Of a DNA stretch of 64,000 nucleotides, positions 45,906 through 55,385 are shown in pieces (position 1 is the first letter of the stretch; each line of letters begins with the position of its first letter). The notes under the pieces were generated by a model, which was given only the letters and a program-made list of their open reading frames with translations, searched no databases and was not told the DNA's origin. The stretch is taken from NCBI RefSeq assembly GCF_003340555.1, contig NZ_QPLJ01000003.1, positions 124,001-188,000 on the forward strand. The letters run 5' to 3'. This stretch comes from Jannaschia formosa (GTDB lineage: Bacteria; Pseudomonadota; Alphaproteobacteria; Rhodobacterales; Rhodobacteraceae). The translations under genes and the position numbers were made by a program.

Positions 45906-46432
45906 GCCAGCAGATCCCCGCCTGGATCGACGGGACGCTGACGCCCGTCGACAAGCTGGAGGTCCATGAGCGCGGCCTGCGGCACCCCGCCATCTCGGTC
46001 TTCGTGATGGAGGGGCCGCGCGTGCTGATCCAGCGCCGGGCGCTGTCGAAATACCACACCCCGGGTCTCTGGGCGAATACCTGCTGCACCCATCCCCATT
46101 GGGGCGAGGCGCCGGAGACCTGCGCCACCCGCCGCCTCGACGAGGAGCTGGGCATCACTGGCCTGCGGATGCGGCCGCGCGGTACGCTGGAATACCGGGC
46201 CGATGTCGGCGGCGGGCTGATCGAGCACGAGGTCGTGTCGGTCTACACCGCCGACGCACCCGCCGATCTGCCGGTCAGGCTCAACCCCGAAGAGGTCGAC
46301 TCGACCCGCTGGGTGGACCTCTACGACCTCTGCGCCGAGACCCGCCGCCACCCGGATCGCTTCACCCCCTGGCTGCGCATCTACATGGCCGAGCACATGG
46401 ACGCGATCTTCGGGGTCCTGAACCGGGCCTGA
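45902..46432 (+). CDS. idi: Isopentenyl-diphosphate delta-isomerase, type I
   Basis: 176 residues. Nudix fold with the type I catalytic cysteine motif WANTCCTHPHWGE (Cys near 60-61) and ATRRLDEELGI. Interconverts IPP and DMAPP for carotenoid and phytyl tails. Overlaps the bchP stop by 4 bases. The stop lies 20 bases from the convergent membrane-protein gene. Confidence 0.94.
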   Translation: MSQQIPAWIDGTLTPVDKLEVHERGLRHPAISVFVMEGPRVLIQRRALSKYHTPGLWANTCCTHPHWGEAPETCATRRLDEELGITGLRMRPRGTLEYRADVGGGLIEHEVVSVYTADAPADLPVRLNPEEVDSTRWVDLYDLCAETRRHPDRFTPWLRIYMAEHMDAIFGVLNRA

Positions 46433-46452
46433 CAACCAACGCCGACCGGCCC

Positions 46453-47022
46453 TCAGGACGACTGCATCCGAAGGTCCTCGATCCGGTCGAGCCAACGGGC
46501 GAGCGGAGGCAGCCGCCGCGATCCCCTCGCCGCCAGCCACGCCATCGCAGAGGCGGAGCAGGCCCGCCCCGCTGCAATCGCACCGCCGATCTCGACCGGA
46601 GGCAGGCCAGCCAGCGCGCAGACGAGCACCGCGCTGCGGGGTGGCGTCGGCAGGAGCGCGAGCGCGGCGAGCACCCAGACCCCCTCCGCCTCGATCCACG
46701 CAATGACCGGCCCGGCCGCCTCGATCTCGCCGGTCAGGAACCGCGCGACGCTTCTGCTGTCGGCGATCTGCACGACGAGGGTGACGGCGACCGCCCCCAG
46801 CGCCGAGGCGATGGCGAAGGTGAGCGCGATGGCCAGCCAACGCTCCCGATGCAGGCAGGCAAGCACGAGCAGCAGGATCTGGTTCGGCAGGACGGGCAGC
46901 GCGTAGTCGAGGAAGGGAAACGCGCCCATCCGCGGATAGTAGCCGGCCCGGGCCGCCTGCCGGTCGATCCAGCGCAGCGCCGAGGCCAAGCGCGCCCTCG
47001 CCCGCCTGCCGGGGCCGCTCAT
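46453..47022 (-). CDS. Small membrane protein, VTT/DedA-like
   Basis: 189 residues. An N-terminal basic segment, then hydrophobic helices (LDYALPVLPNQILLLVLACL; LAIALTFAIASALGAVAVTLVV; GVWVLAALALLPTPPRSAVLVC). The pattern resembles SNARE-associated/VTT proteins of the DedA type, which handle lipids or small molecules, but no diagnostic motif is certain. It overlaps the upstream SDR gene by 4 bases (ATGA), so the two are one unit. No known photosynthesis gene matches it. Confidence 0.7.
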   Translation of the reverse strand: MSGPGRRARARLASALRWIDRQAARAGYYPRMGAFPFLDYALPVLPNQILLLVLACLHRERWLAIALTFAIASALGAVAVTLVVQIADSRSVARFLTGEIEAAGPVIAWIEAEGVWVLAALALLPTPPRSAVLVCALAGLPPVEIGGAIAAGRACSASAMAWLAARGSRRLPPLARWLDRIEDLRMQSS

Positions 47023-47774
47023 GCGCGGCCTCCGCGGAGCAGTCGCTCGGGCAGGCCCGGGGCGACCCGGCGGAGCACACGCAGCACGCGCGCCTTGCCG
47101 ATCCAGCTTTCCGCCCGACCGGCCTCGATGCCGCGCAGGATCGCCTCTGCCGCGTCGCGTGCCGGGATCTTGCCCCGGCCGCGACCGGCGGTCATCGCGG
47201 TATCGACCATCGGCAGGATCGCCTCGTTGACGAGGATCCGCGGCGCGTCGCGGGCGCATTGATAGCGCAGCGCCTGCGTGAACGCGTGCAGCCCCGCCTT
47301 GGCCGCGCAGTACCCGGGCGCAGCTTCCTTCGGAGCGAAAGCCACCCCCGACGTGACGTTGCACAGCAACGCCCGGTCCCGTGACCGGAGCAGCGGCAGA
47401 AGCCCCATAGACAGGACCATCGGCGCCTCCAGGTCGAGGGCTATCTCTTCCCGGGCGCGGGCCGCATGCGCCTCCGCGTCGCCCTGAACGAGCCGCATCT
47501 CGTGTTGCACGGCTGCGTTGTTCACCAGCCCCGCGATATCCGGCCGGTCCCGGCGACACCACTCGATGAGGTCATCGACGGCGTCCCGGTCCGCGAGGTC
47601 GGCAGCGCGAATCCCGCACCGCCCGCGCAGGAGGGCCGCCGTCTCTTCCAGGGCGGCACCGTCCCGCCCCACGAGGATCGGGCGCGCACCCCTTGCGTCG
47701 AGGCCGCGCGCAATCTCTCGCCCGATCCCGCGACCGCCGCCAGTGACGAGGATATCAAGGCCCTCGAGATCCAT
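47019..47774 (-). CDS. Short-chain dehydrogenase/reductase
   Basis: 251 residues, classical SDR. Cofactor motif ILVTGGGRGIGREIARGL at the N-terminus, GLVNNAAVQHE, and catalytic Tyr-Lys in GYCAAKAG (YxxxK, near residue 157). The 'DltE-like' subgroup is possible; the substrate is unknown. Divergent from tetR across a palindromic operator, and followed by the VTT-like gene. It looks like a small self-regulated cassette placed inside the PGC. Confidence 0.85.
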   Translation of the reverse strand: MDLEGLDILVTGGGRGIGREIARGLDARGARPILVGRDGAALEETAALLRGRCGIRAADLADRDAVDDLIEWCRRDRPDIAGLVNNAAVQHEMRLVQGDAEAHAARAREEIALDLEAPMVLSMGLLPLLRSRDRALLCNVTSGVAFAPKEAAPGYCAAKAGLHAFTQALRYQCARDAPRILVNEAILPMVDTAMTAGRGRGKIPARDAAEAILRGIEAGRAESWIGKARVLRVLRRVAPGLPERLLRGGRA

Positions 47775-47811
47775 GCCGTCCCCGCCTCCTGCCGTTGCAG
47801 GAAGAAGAATA

Positions 47812-47825
47812 TGAGCCTACGCTCA
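47812..47825. promoter_or_regulatory. Candidate TetR operator, TGAGC-N4-GCTCA
   Basis: TGAGCCTACGCTCA, a perfect 5-bp inverted repeat with a 4-base spacer between the divergent SDR and tetR genes, 31 bases before the tetR start. The size and place suit a TetR-family operator controlling both directions. Confidence 0.6.
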
Positions 47826-47855
47826 CATTCTCCACTCGCGTTTCCGGGACCGGCC

Positions 47856-48443
47856 ATGGCGAAGATCAGACCCCGCAAACACGCGGTACAGGCACGGTCT
47901 CGTGCGACGATCGCCGCGATCCGCGAGGCCACGGCTCGCATTCTGGCCGAACGCGGACTCGGCGCGGTCACGACGAATGCCGTCGCGGAGCGGGCGGGCG
48001 TCAGCATCGGATCGCTCTACCAGTACTTCCCCGGCCGGGACGCCATTCTGGCCGACCTGCTGCGCGACAAGCTGACCGCCCTGCTCGACGATATCGAGAC
48101 GGCCACAGAGGCCCCGGGCTTCGACGCGGCGACGCGGGCGATGCTGACCGGGCTTGCGCGCAGCTATCTCGCGCGGCCCGCGCTGGCCTCCGCACTGCTC
48201 TATGTCGAGACGCTGATCGGGGACGACGCCGAGATCGCCGGGATGCGCAGGCGCCTCGGCGAAGCGGTGGTCGGTTTCCTTGTGCGTCACGACATCTCCG
48301 AACCAGAAATCGCCGCGCGGGACATCGTGGCGATGACCCGTGCACTTGCGATGACGGCGGGACTTGCCGGCGAGACGGACGAGGCCGCCGTGGTGGACCG
48401 GATGGCGCGCGCGGTGTCGGGCTACCTCGGCAGAACGCCCTGA
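47856..48443 (+). CDS. TetR-family transcriptional regulator
   Basis: 195 residues. N-terminal HTH with NAVAERAGVSIGSLYQYFPGRDAILADLL, typical of TetR; the C-terminal ligand domain is unassigned. An upstream ATG at 47811 overlaps the candidate operator, so the ATG at 47856 (MAKIRPRKHAVQARSRATI) is preferred. It probably represses the divergent SDR-VTT pair and itself; the inducer is unknown. Confidence 0.85.
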   Translation: MAKIRPRKHAVQARSRATIAAIREATARILAERGLGAVTTNAVAERAGVSIGSLYQYFPGRDAILADLLRDKLTALLDDIETATEAPGFDAATRAMLTGLARSYLARPALASALLYVETLIGDDAEIAGMRRRLGEAVVGFLVRHDISEPEIAARDIVAMTRALAMTAGLAGETDEAAVVDRMARAVSGYLGRTP

Positions 48444-48456
48444 GGGTCACGTGAAA

Positions 48457-48485
48457 GGGGCAGCCGGCGGTCTGCCGGCTGCCCC
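48457..48485. terminator. Hairpin terminator between tetR and pufC
   Basis: Perfect 12-bp stem GGGGCAGCCGGC / GCCGGCTGCCCC with loop GGTCT, between the convergent tetR and pufC stops. On the minus strand it is followed by TTTC, so it best terminates the puf operon; it may work in both directions. Confidence 0.8.
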
Positions 48486-48511
48486 TCCGCTTGTCGTGCG
48501 AGGCGTTCCCG

Positions 48512-49621
48512 TCACTCGTAGACGGGCGGCACCGTGCTTGCCAGTTCCGGCCAGTCCGCGATCGCGTTCAGCCCCTGCATCGGCTGGTTGTAGCCCTTGT
48601 GGCAGGTCGCGCAGGCGGCCTTGGGGGCGTCCGCGTAGAGCGGGCCGAGGCGGTGGGGCGGGTAGACCGGACCCAGCGGTTCGAGGAAGTCGGTGTTGAG
48701 CTCCTGCACCATCAGGATCGCCAGCGACGCGTTGGACCATTGCGGCGTGACCTGCCCCGGATCGTAGAACGCCCGGCTGTTGTGGCAGAACACGCAGTTC
48801 ACCCCCAGCGAGTTGGAGAAGTAGTTCATCAGCGAGTAGGTTCGCTCCGTGTCCTGGATCGAGGCGTAGGCCCCGACGCCAGGCTGCCCGGCCACGCGGC
48901 TTTCGAGGTCGTGGACCGCGATGACGTTGTCCTCGTAGAGATAGCGGTAGAGCGCGTCCGAGGGCAGCGACGTGTATTGCGACTGCGGCGTGACGTAGTT
49001 CTGGACACTGGCCCAGCCCTCGGTGGCGTTGGTCACCGGGTCGATGCGGAACCAGATATCCGACGGCACGTTCTCGCCGCGGTGGCAGGTATAGCAGTTC
49101 ACCCCGACCTCGGCGTTGTAGTTGACGTGCGCGTTCCACTCCTCGTTGATGTACTGCGTCATCTGGATCATCCGCCGGGAGACGACCTTGGTATAGAGGT
49201 CGTCGTCGGCGTAGTTCCCCTCGTCCGCGCCCGCATGGCAGTAGGCGCAGCCCTGATCCGGCGCCACCCAGAGGGTGATCGCGTTCATCAGGCGCAGGAA
49301 GTTGCCCTCCGAGACGCCGCCCAGGACCTGGACGTTCTCGTAGATCTCCGCGGCGAGGGGCTCCCCCACGTCGCGGGGATAGGGCGCCTCGGTATAGTAC
49401 TCGATCAGCGTCGGGTCCGGCGTGCGGGTGGCCAGCGAAGCCACCTGCATCCCGATGCCGCGCGGGCCGGTCTGGGTGAACTCGTCGTTGAACGGGTTCC
49501 CCCAGCTGACGACGAGGGCCGACAGGACGACCGCTCCGCCCAGGGCGCCGACCAGGATCGCCGGCCCGAAGACGTTGGTCGGGTTCTCGGAGTTCCAGTC
49601 ATTGAACCACTTCGGAAACAT
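48512..49621 (-). CDS. pufC: Photosynthetic reaction centre tetraheme cytochrome c subunit
   Basis: 369 residues with one N-terminal membrane anchor (VFGPAILVGALGGAVVLSALVV). Four haem motifs: CAYCH, CYTCH, CVFCH and CATCH. Re-reduces the special pair from soluble carriers. Its presence, and no pufX, places this puf operon with the Roseobacter/Rubrivivax type rather than with Rhodobacter sphaeroides. The start ATG overlaps the pufM stop at 49621. Last gene of the operon, before a hairpin terminator. Confidence 0.96.
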   Translation of the reverse strand: MFPKWFNDWNSENPTNVFGPAILVGALGGAVVLSALVVSWGNPFNDEFTQTGPRGIGMQVASLATRTPDPTLIEYYTEAPYPRDVGEPLAAEIYENVQVLGGVSEGNFLRLMNAITLWVAPDQGCAYCHAGADEGNYADDDLYTKVVSRRMIQMTQYINEEWNAHVNYNAEVGVNCYTCHRGENVPSDIWFRIDPVTNATEGWASVQNYVTPQSQYTSLPSDALYRYLYEDNVIAVHDLESRVAGQPGVGAYASIQDTERTYSLMNYFSNSLGVNCVFCHNSRAFYDPGQVTPQWSNASLAILMVQELNTDFLEPLGPVYPPHRLGPLYADAPKAACATCHKGYNQPMQGLNAIADWPELASTVPPVYE

Positions 49622-50598
49622 CAGTTCACCTCCGGAACGTAGTACTCGTAGCCATAAGGCTCGAGATAGGTGGGGGCGAAGTTGTGCTCCTGCGCCCAGA
49701 TGAACCAGTTGTCGACGACCGTGCCCGTGAGCAGGATGCCGATGCCGCCGGTGATCGTGGTCAGGACGGCGAACCACCAGGCCCAGCGGTGGATGCCTTC
49801 CATCGAGGCGTTGAAGCCCATGGTCCAGCGCCAGAACAGCGAGGCGCGCTCGGTCGCGGTTCCGCGGTCATAGATCTGCTCGAGTTCCCGGTCGCCGCCG
49901 TAGCGGGTGACGGCCAGGATTGTGGCGCCGTGCATCGCGAACAGCAGGACCGAGCCGTAGAGGAACACGATCGAGAGCGCGTGGAACGGGTTGTAGTAGA
50001 GGTTCCCGTAGCGGATCGAGAAGGCCGTGGTCCAGTCGAGATGCGGGAAGATGCCGTAGGGCACGGCCTCGGACCAGGATCCCATCAGGATCGGACGGAA
50101 GAGGCCCAGCACCAGGAACAGCCAGATCGCGGAGGCGAAGGCCCATGCGACGTGCTTGCCCATGCCGTGCTGCTGCGCGAGGAAGTAGGACCGCGCCCAC
50201 CAGGACATCACCGAGATCAGCAGGAAGAAGCTGGAGATGATGTACCATCCGCCGTCCTGCAGCGGCGGCATCGTCAGGCCGTATTCCGGCGAGGGCGGGT
50301 CGAGCGACAGCCAGAACAGCTGCCGGATGAACTCCGGGATCGACCAGTCGACCTGCGCGAGGAAGTTGAAGCCGATGATGTTGAACCACAGCGTCCCGGT
50401 GATGAGCGAGACGACCCCGAAGAAGCCCAGGTAGATCGGCCCCACCTGCGCGTTGCCGATCAGGCCGAGCAGGGTCGAGAACGAGGTGCCTTTGGTGCGT
50501 TCCCGGTGCATCTCGTTGGCGTTGTCCATGCCCATCTCGGGGGCACCTTGGACCTGCACCTGGGTGAAGATGTTCTGATATTCAGGCCACCAGCTCAT
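49621..50598 (-). CDS. pufM: Photosynthetic reaction centre M subunit
   Basis: 325 residues, five transmembrane helices. Family core: [23 protein letters not shown] in pieces, [25 protein letters not shown] with the His ligand to the special pair, [21 protein letters not shown] with the non-haem-iron His, and [21 protein letters not shown]. Binds bacteriochlorophyll, bacteriopheophytin and QA with PufL. Starts just beyond the pufL stop. Confidence 0.97.
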   Translation of the reverse strand: MSWWPEYQNIFTQVQVQGAPEMGMDNANEMHRERTKGTSFSTLLGLIGNAQVGPIYLGFFGVVSLITGTLWFNIIGFNFLAQVDWSIPEFIRQLFWLSLDPPSPEYGLTMPPLQDGGWYIISSFFLLISVMSWWARSYFLAQQHGMGKHVAWAFASAIWLFLVLGLFRPILMGSWSEAVPYGIFPHLDWTTAFSIRYGNLYYNPFHALSIVFLYGSVLLFAMHGATILAVTRYGGDRELEQIYDRGTATERASLFWRWTMGFNASMEGIHRWAWWFAVLTTITGGIGILLTGTVVDNWFIWAQEHNFAPTYLEPYGYEYYVPEVN

Positions 50599-50599
50599 G

Positions 50600-51439
50600 T
50601 CATAGTCCTCCCGTCACCGGCCAGATCGGCAGCGTCAGCCACCAGTTCCACCATTCGGGCCAGCCCCTGGTCCAAAGCGGACCGCTGATGATGATGCAGA
50701 CCGCCGACCAGAAGCCGGCGTTGATCGCGAGCAGGAAGCCCAGGCGGTGGATGCCCAGCGTCCCGATCGAGTAGCCGATGAAGTCGCGGAAGAAGGTGTC
50801 CTCGTGATCCGGAGTCTTGGCCTCCTCGCCCTTCTCGGGGTTGGCGGCGGACAGGATCAGCGCCCCGTGCAGCGCGAGCGCCAGCGTGGTGGTGAAGAAG
50901 AAGGTCACCGCCAGCATGTGCGCCGGGTTGTAGTGGAAGTGCAGGTAGGCGTAGCCGGTGTTCGACACCCAGTCGAGATGGGAGAAGATGCCGTAGGGGA
51001 AGGCGTGCCCCCAGGCGCCCATCAGGAAGGGGCGGAAGACGTTCAGCGTCACGAAGGCGAAGATCGCGACCGAGAAGGCGAAGGGCACATGGTAGCCCAT
51101 GCCGAGCTTGCGGCAGATCTCGACCTCGCGCAGCGCCCAGCTCACGAAGGAGCCGACCGCGCAGAAGGTGATGATCTGCCAGAGCCCGCCCTCGCGCAGT
51201 GGCGCCATGCCGAGGCCGTAGGCCAGGTCGGGCGGCCGGATGTCGATGAGCCAAGGATTGGCCTCGCCCTGCCAGGACGCGCCGATGAAGACGAGGATCA
51301 CCCCGAGCAGGGTGAAGAAGGCGCCGGACACTCCGAAGAAGCCGACGTAGAACGGCCCCACCCAGAAGTCGAACAGGTCGCCCCCGATCAGCGTCCCGCC
51401 ACGGACGCGGTATTTTCTCTCGAAGCTGAGCAATGCCAT
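50600..51439 (-). CDS. pufL: Photosynthetic reaction centre L subunit
   Basis: 279 residues, five transmembrane helices. N-terminus [36 protein letters not shown] in two motifs, [25 protein letters not shown] with the special-pair His, [17 protein letters not shown], and [22 protein letters not shown] site and special pair with PufM. Separated from pufA by a stem-loop region. Confidence 0.97.
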   Translation of the reverse strand: MALLSFERKYRVRGGTLIGGDLFDFWVGPFYVGFFGVSGAFFTLLGVILVFIGASWQGEANPWLIDIRPPDLAYGLGMAPLREGGLWQIITFCAVGSFVSWALREVEICRKLGMGYHVPFAFSVAIFAFVTLNVFRPFLMGAWGHAFPYGIFSHLDWVSNTGYAYLHFHYNPAHMLAVTFFFTTTLALALHGALILSAANPEKGEEAKTPDHEDTFFRDFIGYSIGTLGIHRLGFLLAINAGFWSAVCIIISGPLWTRGWPEWWNWWLTLPIWPVTGGL

Positions 51440-51516
51440 TGGCAGCCTCCGCGCTTTGGGGACGGGTCGTCAGGGCGCGGGGTCGTGCCACGCGAGCCGT
51501 CGAATGAAGGGGAATT

Positions 51517-51546
51517 GGATCGCGGGCGGCTGGCCGCCCGCGATCC
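51517..51546. other. puf intercistronic stem-loop (pufA-pufL)
   Basis: Perfect 13-bp stem GGATCGCGGGCGG / CCGCCCGCGATCC with a 4-base loop, 9 bases after the pufA stop. In Rhodobacter the hairpin here stabilises the short pufBA mRNA and so sets the LH1 to reaction-centre ratio; the same role is inferred. Confidence 0.85.
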
Positions 51547-51554
51547 GGATCGCA

Positions 51555-51728
51555 TCAGTCGATCGCTGCCGCGAGGCGCGCAGCCTGGCTCAGCTCGAAC
51601 CAGTTGTAGCCATCGTAGGAAAGCAGAACGAGATGGATCATCGCCGCGAGCAGGAAGAGGAACACCCCCTGCGCCACGAAGACCCTGCGGGGGTCGAAGA
51701 CCAGCCAGATCTTGTAGAACTTGCTCAT
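51555..51728 (-). CDS. pufA: Light-harvesting LH1 alpha subunit
   Basis: 57 residues, translated by hand: begins [20 protein letters not shown], one transmembrane helix with the bacteriochlorophyll-ligand His in [12 protein letters not shown], ending [10 protein letters not shown]. Typical alpha-subunit pattern ([14 protein letters not shown]). Located between pufB (11 bases away) and the stem-loop before pufL. Confidence 0.95.
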   Translation of the reverse strand: MSKFYKIWLVFDPRRVFVAQGVFLFLLAAMIHLVLLSYDGYNWFELSQAARLAAAID

Positions 51729-51739
51729 GATCTATCCCC

Positions 51740-51895
51740 TCACCAGCTGAACCAGGGGAACACGATGTAGGTGAGCAGGTGGGCCACGACGGCGACTGCC
51801 GAAAACAGCCAGAGCCCGCTCAAATACACCGCGTGCAGTTCCTGGGCCTGCTCGTCGGTCAGACCTGTGAAGGACAGGTCGGTTCTGTCAGCCAT
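51740..51895 (-). CDS. pufB: Light-harvesting LH1 beta subunit
   Basis: 51 residues from ATG 51895 ([20 protein letters not shown]). One transmembrane helix with the ligand His in [15 protein letters not shown], the standard beta-chain ending. Strong ribosome site AAGGAGT just upstream. The frame extends upstream without homology. Confidence 0.95.
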   Translation of the reverse strand: MADRTDLSFTGLTDEQAQELHAVYLSGLWLFSAVAVVAHLLTYIVFPWFSW

Positions 51896-51970
51896 GGGAA
51901 ACTCCTTAGGACTGACGCCGCACACCCTGCGGCCGGGCCCCGGTGCCGCCTCATTGCGACACCGGCCGTC

Positions 51971-51990
51971 CATCCTCCTGGCGGAGGATG
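51971..51990. other. Hairpin in pufQ-pufB spacer
   Basis: CATCCTCC-TGGC-GGAGGATG, a perfect 8-bp stem 76 bases upstream of pufB. It may be a processing or stabilising element of puf mRNA. Confidence 0.6.
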
Positions 51991-52039
51991 GAAACGGTCG
52001 CTCCCATCCGCCCGGCCGCGGGAGTGGAAGCCTATGACG

Positions 52040-52066
52040 ACCCCGGCGTGTCTGACGTGCCGGGGT
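52040..52066. other. Hairpin after pufQ
   Basis: ACCCCGGC / GCCGGGGT stem (8 bp, 11-base loop) 38 bases downstream of the pufQ stop on the minus strand. No T-run, so attenuation or mRNA processing is more likely than termination. Confidence 0.55.
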
Positions 52067-52103
52067 ATCTCGTGGCGCCCCGGGGCGGGGGCACCGATTC
52101 CGC

Positions 52104-52328
52104 TCAGATCGAGCAGATGGTCGTGGTCACGTCCCGCGCGCGGCGGACGGCATCGGTCAGGATGCCGGGCCGCGGGGCCGGATCCGAGGTCAGGATCGCC
52201 ACGCCCGCACGCAGCGCCGCCAGCGGCAGCGACAGCGCGAAGACGGGGACGAAATAGGCCTGATACTCCCAGCCCGGAGCCCTGCGGCTGCGGTGGTGCA
52301 TCGGGGTGTTCGAGGTCATGTCAGACAT
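52104..52328 (-). CDS. pufQ: Cytochrome subunit-like PufQ
   Basis: 74 residues. Basic N-terminus ([20 protein letters not shown]), one transmembrane helix ([18 protein letters not shown]) and a short C-terminus. In Rhodobacter PufQ affects bacteriochlorophyll precursor levels. Sits between bchZ (8-base overlap) and pufB, the conserved position. A later ATG (MTSNTPMHH) is an alternative start. Confidence 0.85.
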   Translation of the reverse strand: MSDMTSNTPMHHRSRRAPGWEYQAYFVPVFALSLPLAALRAGVAILTSDPAPRPGILTDAVRRARDVTTTICSI

Positions 52329-53796
52329 GGGAGTCCTCCTTGGTCTCATGGGAAGGGGCGAGGCGGGCGACGGTGGCGCGGTCGACCCGCGCGGCGCCTG
52401 CATTGAGGGCCGCCCGCTCCGCGTCGTCGCGGAGGCTCTTGGCGGCGGAAATCCGGGTCAGCACCGGGAAGCCCGCGACGATGCGGTCGAGCAGGGCCTG
52501 CGCCTCCGGCTCCCAGGGGAAGTCGCGGCGCAGCGGGGTGGGCGTGGCCTCGGCCGCGTCCATCTCGGTGCCCAGCGGCAGGATGTGGAACAGCGCGTCG
52601 AAGAGGCTGTTGCAGATCTCCTGCAGCAGGTAGGTCGCGCCGGCATAGCCCATGAAGGGCGTGCCCGTGGCGCGACGGATCGCGGCGCCGGGGAAGGAGG
52701 CGGGGATGAAGGCCGGCTTCGGCCCGTGCCCGCCCGCCATCTCGGCGAGATACATCTTCTCGTTGATCGACCCCATCAGGATCAGCGGCCGCTTGCCGTG
52801 GATGTCGGCGCGCACACGGTCGTTGTCGGACTTCTTCCCGGCCACCCGCGCGGTTGCGAAGGCGCAGGGCAGGCCCAGATCGTCCTCGAGATACTTTCGG
52901 ATGCCGCGCGTGTAGGTCTCGTTCGCGACGATCCCGAAACTGGCGGTCGCGAAGAAGTCCTGAGTGACCGAGCGCCAGAGGTCCCAGACCGGCTTCAGCG
53001 TCGAATGCTTCTCGGTCTCGATGAAGGGTTCGGGGTCGAGCCCGGTCAGCCGGCCAAGCTCCCGCAGGAAGAGGGTCGTCGACTCCATCCCGATCGGGGC
53101 CTGCAGGTAGGGCTTGCCCAGAACCTCGCAGAGCCCGCGCCCGAACTCCCGGTACATGCAGATGTTGACGTCCGCGTTCACGAGATTGCGCATCTCGGCA
53201 AGATGGCTGCCCAGCGGCATGACCATGTTGACCTCCGCGCCGATCCCCTCGACCAGGCGGCGGATCTCGTGCAGGTCCGAGGCCATGTTGAACGTGCCGT
53301 ACATCGGCCCGAGGATGTTGACGCGGGGCCTGGCTCCCTCCTCGCGCGCGGCCTCTTTGGGCATCCGGCCCTTGGTCATGCCGAACTCGGTGAAGATCCA
53401 GGTCATGGCGCGGTCGGCGGCCTGCCACTGGTCCTCGTCGATGGTGCGCGGAAGGAAGCGCTGGATGTTGGTGCCCTGCGGGGTCACGCCGCCGCCGATC
53501 ATCTCGGCGATCGAGCCGGTGACGACCACCGCAGGCAGCGCCGGGTCCAGCGTGCCCCAGGCCCGCTTCATCGCGCCCTCGGTGCCCTCGCGGCCCAGCT
53601 CCTCCTCGCCGAGCCCCGTCGTGACGATCGGCAGCTCGTGCGGCGGAAGCGCGTCGGTGTAGTGCAGCACGCTCGTCACCGGCAGGTTCTCGCAGCCCAC
53701 GGGCCCGTCGATGACGACCTGCAGGCCCTTGACGGCGCAGAAGGCATAGACCGCGCCCCAGTAACCGCCCGCCCTGTCGTGATCCTGGATCAGCAT
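52321..53796 (-). CDS. bchZ: Chlorophyllide a reductase subunit BchZ
   Basis: 491 residues, NifK-like. N-terminus [40 protein letters not shown] with a cluster Cys, [20 protein letters not shown]. With BchX and BchY reduces ring B of chlorophyllide a. Its ATG lies 91 bases after the bchY stop, a larger gap than elsewhere in this operon and one that contains a palindromic repeat. The 3' end overlaps pufQ by 8 bases. Confidence 0.95.
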   Translation of the reverse strand: MLIQDHDRAGGYWGAVYAFCAVKGLQVVIDGPVGCENLPVTSVLHYTDALPPHELPIVTTGLGEEELGREGTEGAMKRAWGTLDPALPAVVVTGSIAEMIGGGVTPQGTNIQRFLPRTIDEDQWQAADRAMTWIFTEFGMTKGRMPKEAAREEGARPRVNILGPMYGTFNMASDLHEIRRLVEGIGAEVNMVMPLGSHLAEMRNLVNADVNICMYREFGRGLCEVLGKPYLQAPIGMESTTLFLRELGRLTGLDPEPFIETEKHSTLKPVWDLWRSVTQDFFATASFGIVANETYTRGIRKYLEDDLGLPCAFATARVAGKKSDNDRVRADIHGKRPLILMGSINEKMYLAEMAGGHGPKPAFIPASFPGAAIRRATGTPFMGYAGATYLLQEICNSLFDALFHILPLGTEMDAAEATPTPLRRDFPWEPEAQALLDRIVAGFPVLTRISAAKSLRDDAERAALNAGAARVDRATVARLAPSHETKEDSHV

Positions 53797-53814
53797 GCGA
53801 AGGCCCTCCCCTTC

Positions 53815-53860
53815 GATGCTCCCCAAATATGCCGGGGGGTGCGGGGGGCTGGCCCCCCGC
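53815..53860. repeat. Palindromic repeat copy 3, bchY-bchZ spacer
   Basis: Hairpin GCGGGGGG-CTGG-CCCCCCGC (53841-53860) beside CCCCAAATATGCCGGGG (53821-53837). It resembles the bchN/bchB copies in layout but differs in sequence. Intergenic, so it leaves bchY and bchZ intact. Confidence 0.7.
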
Positions 53861-53887
53861 TTCGGCCATATGTCACGCGCGCGCCCA

Positions 53888-55372
53888 TCAGATCATCTGC
53901 GCGGCCTGTTCGGCCCGCGCCTTCTTGTCGAGTTTCTTCTGATGCGCCGCGCGGAAGTCGGGACGCAGGTTCGGATCGCCTTCCCAGATGCCGGCGGTGT
54001 CGCCATGGCCCACGCCGTCGAAGAAGCCCTTCATCCGGCTCATCCGGTCGCGATTGCCCATCGCAGCATTCACCACCTGCTGCAGCGATCCGGCCCCGGC
54101 GGGACCCATCAGCGGGCGCGCCGAGATGAGGTTCGTGAAGTAGAGCGAGGGGATACCCAGCTCCTTCGCCTTCTGGACGACGGGCGTGGTGCCGATGGCC
54201 AGGTCGGGGCGCAGGCCCTCGACCACGGCCAGGTCGTCCTCCAGCGAGGCGCGGAACTTCACGGTGACGCCCTTCGCCTCCAGCCAGTCGAGATCCGGCG
54301 CCGACCACGGCGTCTTCGGGCAGGCCGTGCCCACATATGGCACCGTGGCGCCGCTCTCGATCAGCAGGCGGGCGACGAGGAGCTCGGAGCCTTCGTAGCC
54401 CGACACCGTCACCGTCCCGTCGATCCGCGCGGCGGTCAACGCGCTGCGGATCGCGGGAATGAATTGATTCTGCACCCCGGCAACAACGTCGCGGGCAATC
54501 CCGAACGCATCGCCGATCGAGGCGAGCCACGCCGCCGTCCCGTCCGCGCCCACGGGGGCGCTGGGGAGGATCGGGCGTCCGGCCGCCTGAAACTCCCGCA
54601 CGGAGGCGGTGTAGAACGGGTGGATCGCGGCGACGGCGCCGCAATCCAGCGCAGAATAGAACTCGCGCCACTCACGGCAGGGAACGACCGGACCTGCCGC
54701 CAGACCGAGTGGCGCGAGCATTCCAGCTATACCCAGAGGGTCAGCTGGAAACATTTCGCCCAACAGCGTGACTGTCGGACGATCTGACTTGCCCGCGGCG
54801 GGAGCGGGCACGGGGCCGGCCGCCGCTTCCTTGCGGGCGTAGGAAAGCATGGCTCCGGCCAGTACGTCCTTGGCCTCGGCATGGGTGGGAATGCCGAAGC
54901 CCGGCACGTCGATGCCGATGATCCGGACCCCGTCGATTTCGTCGGGCAGAAGCCGGAGCGGCACGCCGCTCGCGGTCGGCACGCAGAGATTGGTGACGAC
55001 GATGGCGTCGAGCTTCTTCGGGTCGGCCAGATCGTGGACCGCCTCGCGGATGTCCTCGAACAGCTTGCCCGTCACCAGCGTCTCGCTGTCGAAGGGCACG
55101 TAGCCGACCGAGCGGCGCGCACCGTAGAAATGCGACACGAAGCTGAGCCCGTAGACGCAGCAGGCCGACCCCGACAGGACCGTGGCCACGCGCTTCATGC
55201 GCAGGCCGACGCGCAGGGACCCGAAAGCCGGGCACATGCTCTGCGGCTTGTCATGCGGCCCGACGGGATAGTCCGCCTTGAACCGGTCCAGCAGGTCGCC
55301 CTGCCCCGCCTTGCGCGCGGCCTGCTCCATCGTCTCGGACGAGGAGCACCCGCCCGTGGGGGCGTCGTTCAT
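53888..55372 (-). CDS. bchY: Chlorophyllide a reductase subunit BchY
   Basis: 494 residues, NifD-like. N-terminal cysteines in [14 protein letters not shown] and [16 protein letters not shown], and [34 protein letters not shown] carries a further Cys. Start at ATG 55372; an ATG at 55393 inside the bchX end is an alternative (adds MPEDFGH). Forms the catalytic heterotetramer with BchZ. Confidence 0.95.
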   Translation of the reverse strand: MNDAPTGGCSSSETMEQAARKAGQGDLLDRFKADYPVGPHDKPQSMCPAFGSLRVGLRMKRVATVLSGSACCVYGLSFVSHFYGARRSVGYVPFDSETLVTGKLFEDIREAVHDLADPKKLDAIVVTNLCVPTASGVPLRLLPDEIDGVRIIGIDVPGFGIPTHAEAKDVLAGAMLSYARKEAAAGPVPAPAAGKSDRPTVTLLGEMFPADPLGIAGMLAPLGLAAGPVVPCREWREFYSALDCGAVAAIHPFYTASVREFQAAGRPILPSAPVGADGTAAWLASIGDAFGIARDVVAGVQNQFIPAIRSALTAARIDGTVTVSGYEGSELLVARLLIESGATVPYVGTACPKTPWSAPDLDWLEAKGVTVKFRASLEDDLAVVEGLRPDLAIGTTPVVQKAKELGIPSLYFTNLISARPLMGPAGAGSLQQVVNAAMGNRDRMSRMKGFFDGVGHGDTAGIWEGDPNLRPDFRAAHQKKLDKKARAEQAAQMI

Positions 55373-55385
55373 ATGTCCAAAATCC

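Noticed and set aside
49621-49650. A pufX gene after pufM
   Set aside because: The pufM stop overlaps directly with the pufC start; no reading frame fits pufX.
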